Program-made: the position numbers and the translations under genes | Shown: positions 1 to 34,366 of the stretch, piece after piece | How the letters are laid out: the number at the start of each line of letters is the position of its first letter | How positions within the stretch are numbered: the first letter of the stretch is position 1 | NCBI GenBank assembly: GCA_020137815.1 | Contig: CM035360.1 | Coordinates: 3,478,578 to 3,542,577, forward strand | Origin: Hormiphora californensis | Lineage: Eukaryota; Ctenophora; Tentaculata; Cydippida; Pleurobrachiidae | Direction: 5' to 3' | DNA: 64,000 nucleotides | The notes under the pieces: generated by a model | The model's database searches: none | Seen by the model: the letters and a program-made list of their open reading frames with translations, nothing else | Told to the model about the DNA's origin: nothing

Positions 1-1710
<1,710 letters not shown>

Positions 1711-4700
1711 ATGACGACTGTAGGATTTATAGGAGCGGGTAAGGTAACCCAGGCTCTAATGAAAGGTCTTCTATCCTCTGGAGCCGTCACCCCCTCCAGA
1801 ATATACGCCAGTTCCAAGACTGAAGTGTCCCTTCAAAAACTCAAGGTATATTTCAACATAGATATGCTTTTGACGAGATCCCCACAGCAAACGCTGCCTA
1901 GCACAGTCTTAGTGGGGGATATTCGTAACATGTCAAAGATACCAAGAGATCGAATTGCTCACTTACTCTTACACACTGTTACAGCTCATAATATGTAGAT
2001 TACATTTTCACCTGCTATAGATTCCTTGTTGAAAAGCTTTTCTACCTCATTCTGTCATCAGGTGTTTGGTGTCAATACCTGTCTGGACAACCTGTGGACA
2101 GTTAAAAACAGCAACATAACCGTGCTCGCTGTAAAACCCATCTCCTTCCCAAAGATTCTCTCTGAGATCGCCCCAGCAGTTGGCCCTAATAACGTGATTG
2201 TGTCAGTGGCAGCCGGTGTTACCATTGACTCCATTCAGAATGTAAGAATATCAAGAAACAGAATTTTAGCTTGGCAGTTCAAAACTTTGAAAATTTGTTT
2301 CTCAAAGAAATGAAATAGTTTTCTTGTTCTACCAATAATTTGTTTCAGAGATTGCCCCACCACGCCAAGGTTGTGAGAGCTATGTTGAATACAGCTGTTC
2401 AGATTAGGGATGGGGCCATCTGTTACTCAACAGGTAAAATGTTGTATTTTATTTACTATCCGGGACTCGGGAGCCCTCCCCCTCTCAGTCCGGAAGCCCT
2501 AACCCCGCCCCTCAGTCCCTGCTCTTAACGGGTACATTAAGTTTAAGTTGTTTTTACTTTCCAGGACTCGGGAGCCCTAACATTCTATCAATCCCCCTTT
2601 TAGTCTGGAAGACCTATCACCCTCCCAGTCCGTGAGCCCTAACCTCTCTCGCAGTCCATGCTCTTATCCAATGAGTATGAATGGTATATCATTTAGGGGC
2701 CAAAAGTTTGTGTTATTTTGGACTAAAAGGGTTGCAGGCACAACATATATATAATGCATAATTTAATGCATCATGATTAGTTTTAAATTAATCATAAATT
2801 TTTGTAGATAACAAATTCCCCTTTCTCCACCCATAAACATAGATTGCTGAGACTGATATATTTAGTGTGTGACGTGTTCTCATTATTATAGGAACATGAT
2901 ACTGCAATCATGCCCTCACATAATAACTATATCTAATCTTCTGAGTCGAGGATACTCTAGCCCCTCTGGCCTCTATCCTCCATTTTAGCTAGGAATAATG
3001 GGTTGGGAAAATGATGGAATTGTGCGTTATCGATCTTGAGAAATAGGGAAAGACAGTCACATCAGGTCATGAATTATGATAACATACATTCAGTGCAGCA
3101 GTAGTTGCCCGCTGGCTCAGCTGTCATGGAACTTCCTACATTGACTATTCTTAACTCTCTTTATCTCTCTGTCCTTCTCTCCCTCCCATCTTTCTCACCC
3201 AAGAGTCAAGTGTGGTTTATGTCAAAGTAAATGTTTATTTAGTCCACGGAAAATGCACAAATGCATCCACCGAACTGTGCCCTAACATACACCTGGCCAA
3301 ATATACACCTGGCCAAATTCTTCAATACCGTCAGTGAGAATGTTTGGGGACCGTTATATTCCCAATGTGAAGGCTATTTTCAAATTTTAAGGTTTTGCTT
3401 CCAAATTGTAATGGGTTTGCCTGTAGATGATGACCCTTGGATACTTTATCCCACTCCCATAACACTTTCCCGCACGACACCTTGACCCTCACAGAACCTG
3501 TCAAATGACACCCCTCCCCCCAATCCAGGAAAGATACTTTACACCCGCCCTCTCTCCACACCAGGAAAGAATATAGCTGACGCTGACCAGGAGTTGGTAC
3601 ACAGATTCTTCTCCTCTGTCGGACTCACCCTTGAAGGAGAGGAGAAGCACCTGGATGCCGTGGTCGGTCTGAGTGGAAGTGCACCTGCTTACGTGAGTAC
3701 AAATCTTTTCACGGACACAGTGTCACTTGTCAGGCGACTCAAAGTTATATCTGATTTATCGAGATCTGCAGAATTCAAGACCATTATTCGATTGGTGATC
3801 AGCGTTGATCACCAAGCGGTTAACTTCTGATGTCATATTTTATGCTGTAAATTAACATTATGATTATGTAGAGTGGCCTCTGTTTGCAACTCTCAATTTA
3901 TCTCTCTAAGCTGTCCCATTATGTTTTTACTCGTTGCAACAATAATAGTCTTCTACACGCATGCTGCGTAGAAACAGACAAGTCAATGAAGTTCCAAATG
4001 AAGTTGATGTACACTTAATTGGTTGGTGTATACTTAATTGTTTACTAATTAAACATACACATTCTGCATTCGTTCCAAAGTCTAAACACTCACACACAGC
4101 ATGTGGAATTATTCACCCTTAGGGCGAATCATGGTAATTTACACTTTCTCTCTACACGGGGACACGGCGTTTCCAAAAACCCAAACATGCAGCCCCATGA
4201 ATTATTAGAAGTGATCCCCCTGACCCCTCCCATAAATATATCAAGTCATTCTAAGTGCTAACGCCCTGCTCCTCTCAGTTTTACCTGATCTTGGAGGCGC
4301 TGAGTGATGCTGGAGTGAGACATGGATTATCGAGAGATGTGGCAACCAGACATGCAAGTCAGGCAATGTTGGTAAGTTATTGTTTCGTTTCGTCTTGACG
4401 TCTTATCTCTCAAGCTTATTATCGGTTTAACAAAAAAGATATATGTTATCACTTATCTCTTTCATTTCTACTCTTTCCTTTTCCATTTCTCTCTCTCCCT
4501 ATATGTGTTTGTCCCTGCTCTCACCCTGCTCTCTCTCTATCTGTGTGTAGGGTGCTGCAAGGATGGTGGTAGGAATCCCACGTCAGGGCAGTAAATCCCA
4601 ACCCCCAGAAGTTGGGTGCCCTTATAAAGTAGGTGGCTCTTGATGCTGTAATAGTTGGTCAGCAACATTTCTCTTATCTAGCCACACAAAATTCTAACCG

Positions 4701-5381
4701 GACAGAGATACCGTGGGCCTAGATACAGGGATACACCAGAGCCGTGCTGAAATGTCTGTGTGCTAGATATGTGAGCTAGAGAGCAGGTACAAACACACAA
4801 ACCATGGGAGAGAGAGAGGGACAGACAGACAATCATTGACATTCTCTCATTAGGGGGCAGCGAGGATGGTGCTAGAATCAGGGAGACATCCGGGAGAGGT
4901 AAGGAAGACAAATTGTATCACTGACATCATATGTTCCCAGTCTCTTGGTTCTCACACGAGAAAGACAGACTGCGTAGCATGGCAACAATTTTCATTCACT
5001 GATTTTTTTAAAACCATAGACTCAACTGACATCATACATCTACTAATGATCCATCGACAAATCAGTTACATATAATGTGCACGTTGATATTGTTTACGTC
5101 ATACATAGAGATTCAAACACTATATTCTAGGGGGCTAAATGTTGCCGCTACATGCTGTAAATATGCGATCCTATATCACTTTATGATATCCCGTGCATCA
5201 CAAAGTGAGTGTGTAACCCCTCCCTCTATCTCTGCAGCTAAAAGACGAGGTCTGCTCCCCGGGGGGTGTCACTATCAACGCGATATACTCAATGGAGAAG
5301 GCTGGAGTGAGGGCTGCTATGATGGACGCCGTGGATAGTTGTATCAAACGAAATTATGAACTAGCAAGGCTGAACGAATAG
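1711..5381 (+). CDS. PYCR: pyrroline-5-carboxylate reductase
   Basis: Catalyses the last step of proline synthesis, NAD(P)H reduction of pyrroline-5-carboxylate. Animal family members are mostly mitochondrial or cytosolic decamers. Coding exons: 1711-1845, 2062-2241, 2349-2433, 3565-3692, 4279-4371, 4854-4898 and 5238-5381. All junctions are GT..AG and phase-consistent, giving 269 residues. Visible landmarks are the Rossmann start VGFIGAGKVTQALMKG, then LAVKP and VSVAAGV in the dinucleotide fold. The C-terminal catalytic and dimer signature follows: GLSGSAPAY, then GAARMVLESGRHPGE and LKDEVCSPGG. The family more often has GSGPAY, so Ala replaces one Gly. The start was chosen because the Rossmann strand begins three residues after this Met. 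The protein is slightly shorter than human PYCR1 and ends soon after the conserved helices. An extra copy of exon 6 lies in the preceding intron (separate entry). The neighbour MCTS1 is convergent. Confidence 0.93.
4551..4628 (+). other. duplicated copy of PYCR exon 6
   Basis: After a CT-rich tract and TAG acceptor, this segment begins GAARMV, the same start as the true exon 6 at 4854-4898 (GAARMVLES..). After six residues it diverges (VGIPRQGSKS..) and lacks the conserved LESxxHPG segment. It has no in-frame stop before a donor-like GTAGGT at 4629, so a 78-nt phase 0/0 exon of 26 codons is formally possible. It is most simply a decayed tandem exon duplication, less likely an alternative exon. 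Confidence 0.6.
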
Positions 5382-6179
5382 TTTTAAATGTTTTCAGTGT
5401 GTGTTTGTGTGTTTAGGACTTTAGGTATAGTTATGTGTTGTGTGTGTGTTGTGTGTGTGTTTCAGTTTGTCGAGATTTGAGAATGTACAAAAGATGATGA
5501 CGTGTTGACTACTATTTTATTATTTTAATCTCGAACTCCTTGGTTTGATTTATATGACTTCATCGGGTGCAAAACTAGCCACCGTGGTGCATATGGAGAG
5601 ATGACCGGAGAGAAATATAGTAAAGGAGAGAGAGGGGAGCTAGAGAGAAAGGGGAGAAAACGTAGTGTTTATTCCGTTAGAAAGGTCGTTGACAGGATGT
5701 ACAACTTCTCTCTCTCTCCACCCGCCACCCTGAGCTACTACGCCCTGTGTGTCACCCTGTACATTTTGGCAAAAAGAACACGGCGCGGCCCCCGATTGAT
5801 CTCGGTGAATGAAAAGGAAACAACCGTCAGCCACTGCGCGTACGACTCGTGGTTAAGACACACCGAGGTTGAGATCGCGCGTTGTGATTTCATCAACAAC
5901 CAAGTCGCGCAATCTGGAGAAACGCAGGATCTGGACGGTCGTGTGGCAAGTGCTGACGGTTCCCATTTTGTGGGAATGGCGCCCGCGCGTTACTCACAGC
6001 TTAGCATTTCAGCCGGCAGAACGGGCAAATTGAGGACGGGCGAATACGGCCGATAGCTTAGCAGTTAGCAGTTCTAATTTCTGACCATGAGCATGACTGC
6101 CGATAATTTGAAATTCATGTGTTACTAAATAATTAACTCGGGTATTCTTTAGCACCACTTTAAAACGAGCGAAATAAAA
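5382..6179. other. intergenic between convergent PYCR and MCTS1
   Basis: Contains GT-rich sequence just after the PYCR stop and a 151-codon + strand ORF at 5601-6056. The ORF is basic at its N-terminus and has one possible hydrophobic segment (SYYALCVTLYILA). I recognise no domain in it. It sits where two 3' UTRs should lie, so I do not call it a gene. Confidence 0.4.
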
Positions 6180-7238
6180 CTACAAATCAACTCTCCATAG
6201 TCCATCATTTAGATAATGTACATTATCAATTCCCACACCCTTGTTTATACTTTTAATCTCTTCAGTCGCCATTTTTGTCTGGCCGATTGCCAACGCGTGC
6301 TCTTTTCCTTCTGCGTATATACTGACCTGATGAGAGAAAGAGTGTTGCGGGATTGAGATGTTATGATCCTTTACGCGGAGACAGAGAGGGTTTAGTTTAG
6401 AATTACGAAAAGATTGTTAAGTACGCAATTCAGATTTCTTTGCACTACTTACCGGTACATCGTTTATCAGGGCGTCCTCCAGGTCAGGTAGTTTCGCTCC
6501 AGGACTAGTCAACCCCGGGCACATTATGTGGGCACCACTCAACACAAACTTAATGGCACCTTTATCTACCTGGACCTGGGATAGAGGGAGAAATGTTTGA
6601 GTCATGGCACCGATAACAGACCAATATCTAGCGGTGACGGTGTCGACCTGAATTGATCATTGCATTGATCCTCAGACCTCCATATTCACGATTATCCCAC
6701 TCACCCTTGATCGACCGCTCGCTCTGTCATTTTATGAAACAAAATGCGGTGTGAGCCACACAAGATCTCACCCTAGGAAGAATTGTAGGATACATGTGAA
6801 GAAGACGAAGGGTGGGGTAGTATGGACCATCTCGCTTTCGGAAAAAGAGGGGTTCTGTTTCCGTTGAAATTAACTCAATGTGCTCCTGACATTTCACGAT
6901 TTTGAGGATCGACTTTTTGGGAAGGATCTCTGTTATATATTCCTGGAAGAAGGAAGGATAGTTAGATTTGAAAAAGAAAAGGTCCGATCAATTTACTCTG
7001 AAGTCTGAAGTTGTTATTTTCTAACCCTCCTTTACCATACGTGGGCCGCTATCTAGGATTGATAAAAAACATCATAATACAATCAACAAACCGAATGTTA
7101 AAACTTAAAACTCGTTCTGTAAAGTACCTGAATATTAGGATACGTCTCAATGAGTTTGTTTCTGAAAGCTCTCTGTACAGAGTTTTTCATCTGATTTGAA
7201 CCCACAATGCACTCCTTCGCTTCAAATTTCTTAAACAT
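6180..7238 (-). CDS. MCTS1: MCTS1 PUA-domain translation factor
   Basis: In the family, MCTS1 pairs with DENR to recycle 40S subunits and promote re-initiation or non-canonical initiation. It is cytoplasmic. Coding exons on the minus strand, 5' to 3': 7128-7238, 6772-6942, 6453-6575 and 6180-6326, all phase 0. They give 183 residues against 181 in human MCTS1. The N-terminal domain starts MFKKFEAKE and includes [12 protein letters not shown] and [17 protein letters not shown]. The PUA domain is the highly conserved [19 protein letters not shown], then [10 protein letters not shown] and the C-terminal HYLNDGLW. The start is fixed by homology. The gene begins 180 bp downstream of the PMPCA stop on the same strand. 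Introns contain dispersed repeat copies, one starting near 7013. Confidence 0.95.
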
Positions 7239-7418
7239 TTCGCCTAGTTAGGAGAGTTCGTTGTGAAACAGGGGTCAAGGATTGTGTTCAAGTCGATGTA
7301 TGTACTATTGAGGGAATCGGGGAGGATCAGGAACAACAAAATCATATGAAAGTGATGTAAAAATTAATAACTTAACACAAACATTTCTCTCTCAAACGGC
7401 CGATATATAAAAAGAGTC

Positions 7419-10400
7419 TCAATGTTTGATCAACCCAGTCTTGGATATCCCTCCCCTTGCTCCGCGTAACAGAAAATGGGATATCCGATTTGTTAGTTCT
7501 CCGTTTTCCCTCTCAAACGCTGCTTCTATTTCCTGTAAAGAGAGTGTGGAAATTATTAAAACTATTCAATTTATGGAATGTATTCCCATTTCTTATGAGA
7601 GCGAGAATGTACACAAACACATTTATCATAGTAAAACAAATATCTCATAGTTTCTCATATCTCTTCTATGAAACTATAAATATCTTCATGATTTCACACT
7701 TCATAGTACCACACTTTACCTCAAAAGATGGCACATATTTCAGATCCCCGAACGCCCCGACGGAAGGCTTGTTTTTCAGCATCTTCATCACGATTTCCGA
7801 GATTTGTTGTGGTGTCACGGAATCGATCATTGCACATAGCTCTGGTGCTGTTTTCCGCTGTCCCGATGCTACAACTTGCCTGATGACATTGTATTAGAAT
7901 ATGGGCAACACAAACTTATAATCAACTTACTCTAAAAAGAGAGAAACTACAGTCAAACCAAAACCCCACCCCTCCGGAAACCAACCTTCCAATATCCTCA
8001 AGAATGATGTTCCTGTACTCCAAATTCATCAGAAGAGTACTCTTCAGTTGAGTCTTAGCCCTCTCTAGTTCTCCGTGGTTAATTCCCTGGCCCATTTCCT
8101 TGAATTGTTTTATCAACACTTGCACTAAATCCCAGCCCTACAGGGAGGGGAATTGGATTACTTTCAAATAATTTAAGATCTCAATGGGATACTAACTTGA
8201 ATTATGTCCACAGGACTCCAATTTAGCGAGCACCCCGATTTACCGGGCAAGGCACTTTCTACCGAGCATCCCGGTAAATCGGGGTTCGAGTGCCAAGTGT
8301 ATTTACGTACGTGGTTTGGGTGGGAGCTGCCATTGATGGTAAACAGACCCGTTTCTTGATATGGGTGGTTTAGTGCCAGGGCACTGTAAACCCAGTGGTA
8401 CCTGTTTAGGACCTGAATAAGAAAGGGGGAGATGTATTTTAGGTAATTAAACAGACAGAATTTAAATTGTTATTTTCTAACCCTCCTTTATATTTGGGAG
8501 GGTCAAACAAGGCAAAATCCAACACAGATGTAAACTATAACACTGGTTAAGCATGAAATTAATATAATGAAACGGATATATATTACCTGGAGATAGAGCC
8601 TGGTGTACATGCCCTTGCCAGGTCCTCCAGCAGAGAAAGACCCTCCTCCTCCCATTAGGGTGTTGAGAACACAAAACTTCACATACTCATCCGCCTGAAG
8701 GAAGGGATGTTAGCAAAATAAGTGGGGTGAATGGTGATATTAGGAGATTAGGGGGTTGGTAATATTAGGAAACATCAACAACAAAGAAGTGACACATATT
8801 TTTCACTGTTGATTTATTAATAAAATGTGATCCATTATTGAAAGGACACCGTGAGATACCTGATGGGAGGAGCTCTCGAAGCCGATAGCCACGTGGGTGA
8901 GGGTAGGTAGTTCCTGAGGGCCAATCATGGGTGGTGGGGCGTCATCATGCTTATAGCAGTGACCTCCCGTATACTGCACAATCGGAGATGGGCCACCTAG
9001 AAACAGAGAAGTGTAGAAACGAAAGTATTTCTCAGTTTTTGTAATTTGGTAACCTTGTCCAGACTCTCTGAATGCTATAATTTCTACAGATTATTATCAT
9101 GCGGCGCACTTAAAACAATTATCCGAAACTTATCCTGTGTATTAGGTAGCTAGTATATTTATTAGAATATATCTCCCATTACCTTCAGTAAGGTGAGTTG
9201 GAAAGTATTTGGCTCCACATTTCACCAGTTCCTCGTGATCCACACCGACACCACACAGCACCATTTTAGAGGGCCGGAAGTTGTCTGAGTGGAAGCTGAA
9301 AACAAATTTATGATTTGTTTTGTTTGGGTATATACACCAGTATATTTGACAAAATCAGGAGTCAGATCTGTATTTGATCTACCGCTTTTTTATGAAATAA
9401 AATGCGGTGTGAGCACTGAGCACACAAATAAAATCTGCTATAAAATCTAAATGTTAGCATGCACCGGCATACAGTTATAGTGTCACTCTTACCTCAATAT
9501 ATCTCCTCTGTTTATGCTCATTAGATTCTCAACTGGGCAAATCTTGAAATTACCGACAGTGTTACCCCCATAGGCTGCATGATGGACGCAGTCGGTCACT
9601 ATGGGTTCTTGATCAGCCCCCAACTTGAACATCTCAATTTCACACGCTATACTCTCCCTCGCCTCCTCGATCTCTCCCTCCGAAAACCGGGAGTGTAACA
9701 GGGCCTGATTTAGGGGATTGAAGATGAAATAATGTCATTCTTTTTACAGTAAATATAGCCCAATTTACGAGGATAGAAGATGGGAGTTTGTAAGAAGTAA
9801 GTAGCATATGTTAGCACGGGAACGATCAAAAAACAAGTTAGTTTCTCATACCAAGTAGTTACTAGCTGCTGCAGTTACCTGAGACAACACGTCAGTAGCA
9901 GTATCCAACCCATCAGAAAGACAGGAAACTGAGTAAACTGCAACATCCCGGAAATGAAGAGCCTCGGTTATACCGCCGTAGGGTTCCAGAGCTGAAGCCA
10001 CATGATCAGAGGACTCAAACTTGGCAGTGCTGCCAAAACTCAGCTTTTCCAGGAAGTGTGCAACACCAGCTTTGTGATTGTTTTCGTTCCTGTAGAGTGA
10101 TTATTTGATTAGAGGTTTGATTTGAGGTAAAATTGTATTTAAAGCTAAAGCTTTGCGTACCTTACTAAACTGTTTTATGAATGTTCAATAAATCAACTTT
10201 ACTATTTCCTACCTTGCCCCACTCTCAAGAACAACCCCAACACTGCTCATGCCTCCTGACTGTGGTACTGAAGCTACCCGTAGCCCGCTAGGTAGGGTCG
10301 TAACTTGTGTTTCATTTCCAATGCTACCAGTTGCAAACTTCTTCCCTAGTTCTTGGGCACCGGAGGAGAATGCTTCATTGAGTGGCGGGTGTCCCGTCAC

Positions 10401-10460
10401 ACCCGGTCCTCGGGTAGCGAGGGAGCTGAAGGATCTTGCAGCTAGACTCCAGCTGCGCAT
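7419..10460 (-). CDS. PMPCA: mitochondrial processing peptidase alpha subunit
   Basis: Alpha subunit of the matrix peptidase that removes presequences from imported proteins. It is an M16 fold without its own zinc site that binds substrate through a glycine-rich loop. Minus-strand exons, 5' to 3': 10213-10460, 9879-10089, 9493-9704, 9183-9295, 8860-8996, 8587-8694, 8311-8412, 7986-8137, 7720-7879 and 7419-7532. All phases agree and give 518 residues; human is 525. The N-terminus [18 protein letters not shown] is Arg/Ser-rich, as in a mitochondrial presequence. [18 protein letters not shown] lies in the first M16 lobe. The degenerate metal motif reads [11 protein letters not shown] rather than the catalytic beta-subunit form. 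The loop [20 protein letters not shown] marks alpha rather than beta. LERAKTQL and LEDIGRQV follow. The C-terminal exon is less conserved but in phase. Confidence 0.95.
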
Positions 10461-12450
10461 TCCTAGCTAAAATAATATATAGGAGGTTAACCATGGCTGA
10501 TGGCATACTTTTCAGTTGTGTCCTTCGTCAGATCAAAAAATGAGAATTATTTTTAAAGGAATTATCTAGTCGAGTCACCATGGATTACAGTATGTATCCT
10601 ACTGGGTCCTAAGAGGGTCTCTACCTCTCAATTTCAGGCACTTCATTACAGAGTCCACACCACGCGGCCAGGCCAGGGACTATAGTCTGATTCAAATGCC
10701 CAGCTCGCAGGCCGCAGCTTCTGAAATTTTCCCTGGACCCCAAAGCGCATGAGCGGGATACAATACTGAGTCGGTTTACACATGATGGATACGTCGGATA
10801 ACCTTCTTTTTGCCATTCTCATAATCTTTCAGTCCAAAATTTCCATTTTGGATTTTGTAATTTTTGAAACGGGACCCTTTTTGGAATTTTTAATTTTCAA
10901 ACTTGATATAAGCATTTCAAGCGCGCGCTTCGCGCGTAAATCTCTTATATGGCAATGTATTTGTTTTAATTCGGCGCTTTACGTTAATAAATAATGTTTA
11001 TCTCTATTATAATTTGGAGATGAACGACGTCGAAGTGGTGGTCGTTCGTTAGGCGGTATCTACGCGACAGACTGCTCCTTCATAAAAACTTGCAATGTGC
11101 CCAAAGCTGTGAAGCAGTGGTGAAATTACGTAACTACGGAAGCTAAGATGGAAGTAGCGCCGCGCACACACAGATGCTGCTCACAACGATTGCTTTAACT
11201 TCTACTTCCGCCGCGCGCGTTCATGACATGACCAATTCGTCACATCATTTTGTTCATTTTGCTATGGGCACTGATTTAGTTGTTTTGGGTCCTCTTGATG
11301 TGTGCTCAATGCTCCTGCTATCCGATCACATTTCATCTCATCAGAACCCCAGCCCTGTCAGTGTCACATATCTCATCAGCTCTGTACACTGCACAGTGTG
11401 ACACTGCACACTGCACACTGCACAGTGTCACATGTTTAAATTACCACACCCATTCTAAATCAGATGGCAAACCCAAAGCGTTATGTTCACCCGGCCCTCT
11501 TTTGTGAGCAGTTGTTTTTACTTTGCTGGCAGTTTGTGATCATTTCGGAACATAATTTAGCAATTCAGTCTCCATAGTTACCGATTTAGTTACCATGGCA
11601 ACCATTGAATTGGTGACATATATGTGGGAAAAAGAGGGCCACTCGCCGCAGCCGGGTGGTTTATCAAAAAGCCCTTATTTGGGGCGCACCCAATGGGTGC
11701 GCTAGTTAAATATAGATTCTGCGAATGCGATTTCCATAGAAACTTGATTCAGACAAAAACATTTGTATCGCTAAGGAAAAAATTGTAACATTCTTATACG
11801 ACAATAAATAATCCTTTCAGTTTCTCGGAAATGAACTTGTTCTTTTTCAACTTCAAGAAACAAATTATTTAAGTTTAACGAGTTGTTTCTTGAAAATGAA
11901 CAAGCTCATTTCCGAGAAACTTAAAGAACGAGTTGTTCAACAAAGAAGAGAGTGGAACTCTGCAGGGTTTGAACAAAACAACAAGAATCGTGATATAATT
12001 TCACTTTCAGTCAAAACAGAATGAGCCACTGGACTGAATAATTCAGCTTCCTGCTTCAAGAACTAAAAGATCTTTCGTTCAGCTTGATCCCTTTCCAGAT
12101 ACATCTTTCGGCCGCTTTGCCATATACAAACAGTTTTAAACCTTCACTATCAAAATCCATATCAGAACCAGAAAGTCTTTGTAAAAACAGAAATACAAAC
12201 ACTCGACGCTTTGGCAAACTGCCACATTTGGCAGCTGTAAAATCATGCCCACTCTGAGATATATAAAAAAACAGTTCGTACAAAAATAATGATCGTGGGT
12301 TTAGCAATATTATTAGAAACACAACAAAAAACAAAGTCTGGTAAAGTTTTTCCAGCTCGCACCAGCCACTAAACTCCTCATAAATTATAATCAAAAAGAA
12401 AGGGTCTGGAGCAAGCTAAAAAAGGTTAAATTGTTCAATACAGGTGTACA
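10461..12450. other. intergenic between PMPCA and TTC39 3' end
   Basis: Upstream of the PMPCA start. No exon is supported. It holds AT-rich sequence, a cluster of short GCGCGC runs near 10920, tandem CACTGCACA-type words at 11385-11430, a weak inverted pair (ACCCGGCCCTCTTTT near 11490 and its complement near 11630), and the palindromic element listed next. A 112-codon minus ORF at 12056-12394 resembles no family I know and is probably chance. Confidence 0.4.
11814..11926. repeat. short palindromic (MITE-like) element
   Basis: The ends are inverted repeats: left TTTCTCGGAAATGAACTTGT, right complement of ACAAGCTCATTTCCGAGAAA. The inner arms (AAGAAACAA / TTGTTTCTT) also pair. It could fold as one 113-nt hairpin. 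No target duplication was resolved. Confidence 0.7.
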
Positions 12451-33061
<20,611 letters not shown>

Positions 33062-33161
33062 CTACGGTATTACGAAGGTTTAGACTTTAGCGCTGCATAT
33101 TCGGCGTACAGAAGTTGCCCCAAAAACAAATCATGAAATTAGTTTCATGAATCATGACCAG

Positions 33162-34351
33162 TTAGGCCAGTCATTTTTTGTCATTTTGGGGCCGTTTGGT
33201 GAACTGAGACATAACAAAGGTTTTCCACTTGTATTGTACTCCTATGGGGTCCTAGAAACACCAAAAAAATTGTTCACTCCAACCGAGGTGAAGAAAGTGC
33301 CCAAAATGGCCACGCCCTTTTTGCCTGTATTTTCAGCCTTGACCAAAAATAGCAACTTTGCTTTGGATTGGAGTAGAAACGTAAATGAGGGCACTAAAAT
33401 GTGTAGAATGAGCAGCAGAATCGATTGGTACCAAGCAGAAGTCGTTATCTCATCAGGTTCGAGAGATAATTGGATAATTAGGTATGCGCATAACCGTTTT
33501 GAGCCATATGGCTATAGCCGCTCAGGAGCGGTTTCAGAAATTTTGCTTCACAGGAGCTTGTTCAGCATATAAAAATTAGTGGGGGTAACAAATATGAAGT
33601 TTTTATTGCATAAGGTCAATGAGTTATTCAACTTTAAAGATCGAAAAATGGGGGTAAAAAGTCGAAATTTGGTTCATTTTCCTTCATTTTACCCTCATTT
33701 TTCGATCTTTAAAGTTGAATAACTCATTGACCTTATGCGATAAAAACTTCATATTTATTACCCCCACTAATTTTTATATGCTGAACAAGCTCCTGTGAAG
33801 CAAAATTTCTGAAACCGCTCCTGAGCGGCTATAGCCATATGGAGGCGAGACACTGTGTTGAGACACGCACCATTGCGACGCGCATTGCGACGCGCATTTT
33901 GGCTTTGCAACGCGCATTTTGGCATTGCGACGCGCACATGCGCGTCGCAAAGCCAAAATGCGTGTCGCAATGCGCGTCGCAATGGTGCGCGTCTCAACAC
34001 AGTGTCTCGCCTCCATGGCTCAAAAACGGTTATGCGCATACCTAATTATCCAATTATCTCTCGAACCTGATGAGATAACGACTTCTGCTTGGTACCAATC
34101 GATTCTGCTGCTCATTCTACACATTTTAGTGCCCTCATTTACGTTTCTACTCCAATCCAAAGCAAAGTTGCTATTTTTGGTCAAGGCTGAAAATACAGGC
34201 AAAAAGGGCGTGGCCATTTTGGGCACTTTCTTCACCTCGGTTGGAGTGAACAATTTTTTTGGTGTTTCTAGGACCCCATAGGAGTACAATACAAGTGGAA
34301 AACCTTTGTTATGTCTCAGTTCACCAATTAAGCAAAAAGTGACTGGCCTAA
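33162..34351. mobile_element. foldback element 2
   Basis: Long inverted-repeat element between the divergent TTC39 and TM7SF3-like genes. The outer ends are TTAGGCCAGTCA and its complement. The arms pair over most of their length, with a centre near 33668. Flanking TA on both sides suits a TA target duplication. The right arm is interrupted by a 174-bp inverted-repeat element (separate entry). The apparent ORFs at 33147-33572 and 34020-34409 are mirror copies of the same arm and are not genes. Confidence 0.9.
33841..34014. mobile_element. 174-bp element nested in foldback element 2
   Basis: The termini are GGAGGCGAGACACTGTGTTG and its complement. The interior repeats ATTGCGACGCGC and ATTTTGGCTTTGCAACGCGC-type units. 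The uninterrupted partner arm reads GCCATATGGCTCAAAA; here it is split as GCCATAT / ATGGCTC, so AT is the apparent 2-bp duplication. Confidence 0.8.
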
Positions 34352-34366
34352 GTGGCGGCTTTAGGA

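Noticed and set aside
5601-6056. 151-codon ORF between PYCR and MCTS1
   Set aside because: No recognisable domain, poor length, and it occupies the shared 3' region of two convergent genes.
8221-8300. tRNA-like GGTTCGAG near a stem
   Set aside because: The stem is CCCCGATTTACCGGG and its complement, a simple inverted repeat; no cloverleaf arms or anticodon loop can be drawn.
12056-12394. 112-codon minus ORF just downstream of TTC39
   Set aside because: Low-complexity hydrophobic translation from AT-rich DNA, no family, and not joined in phase to TTC39.
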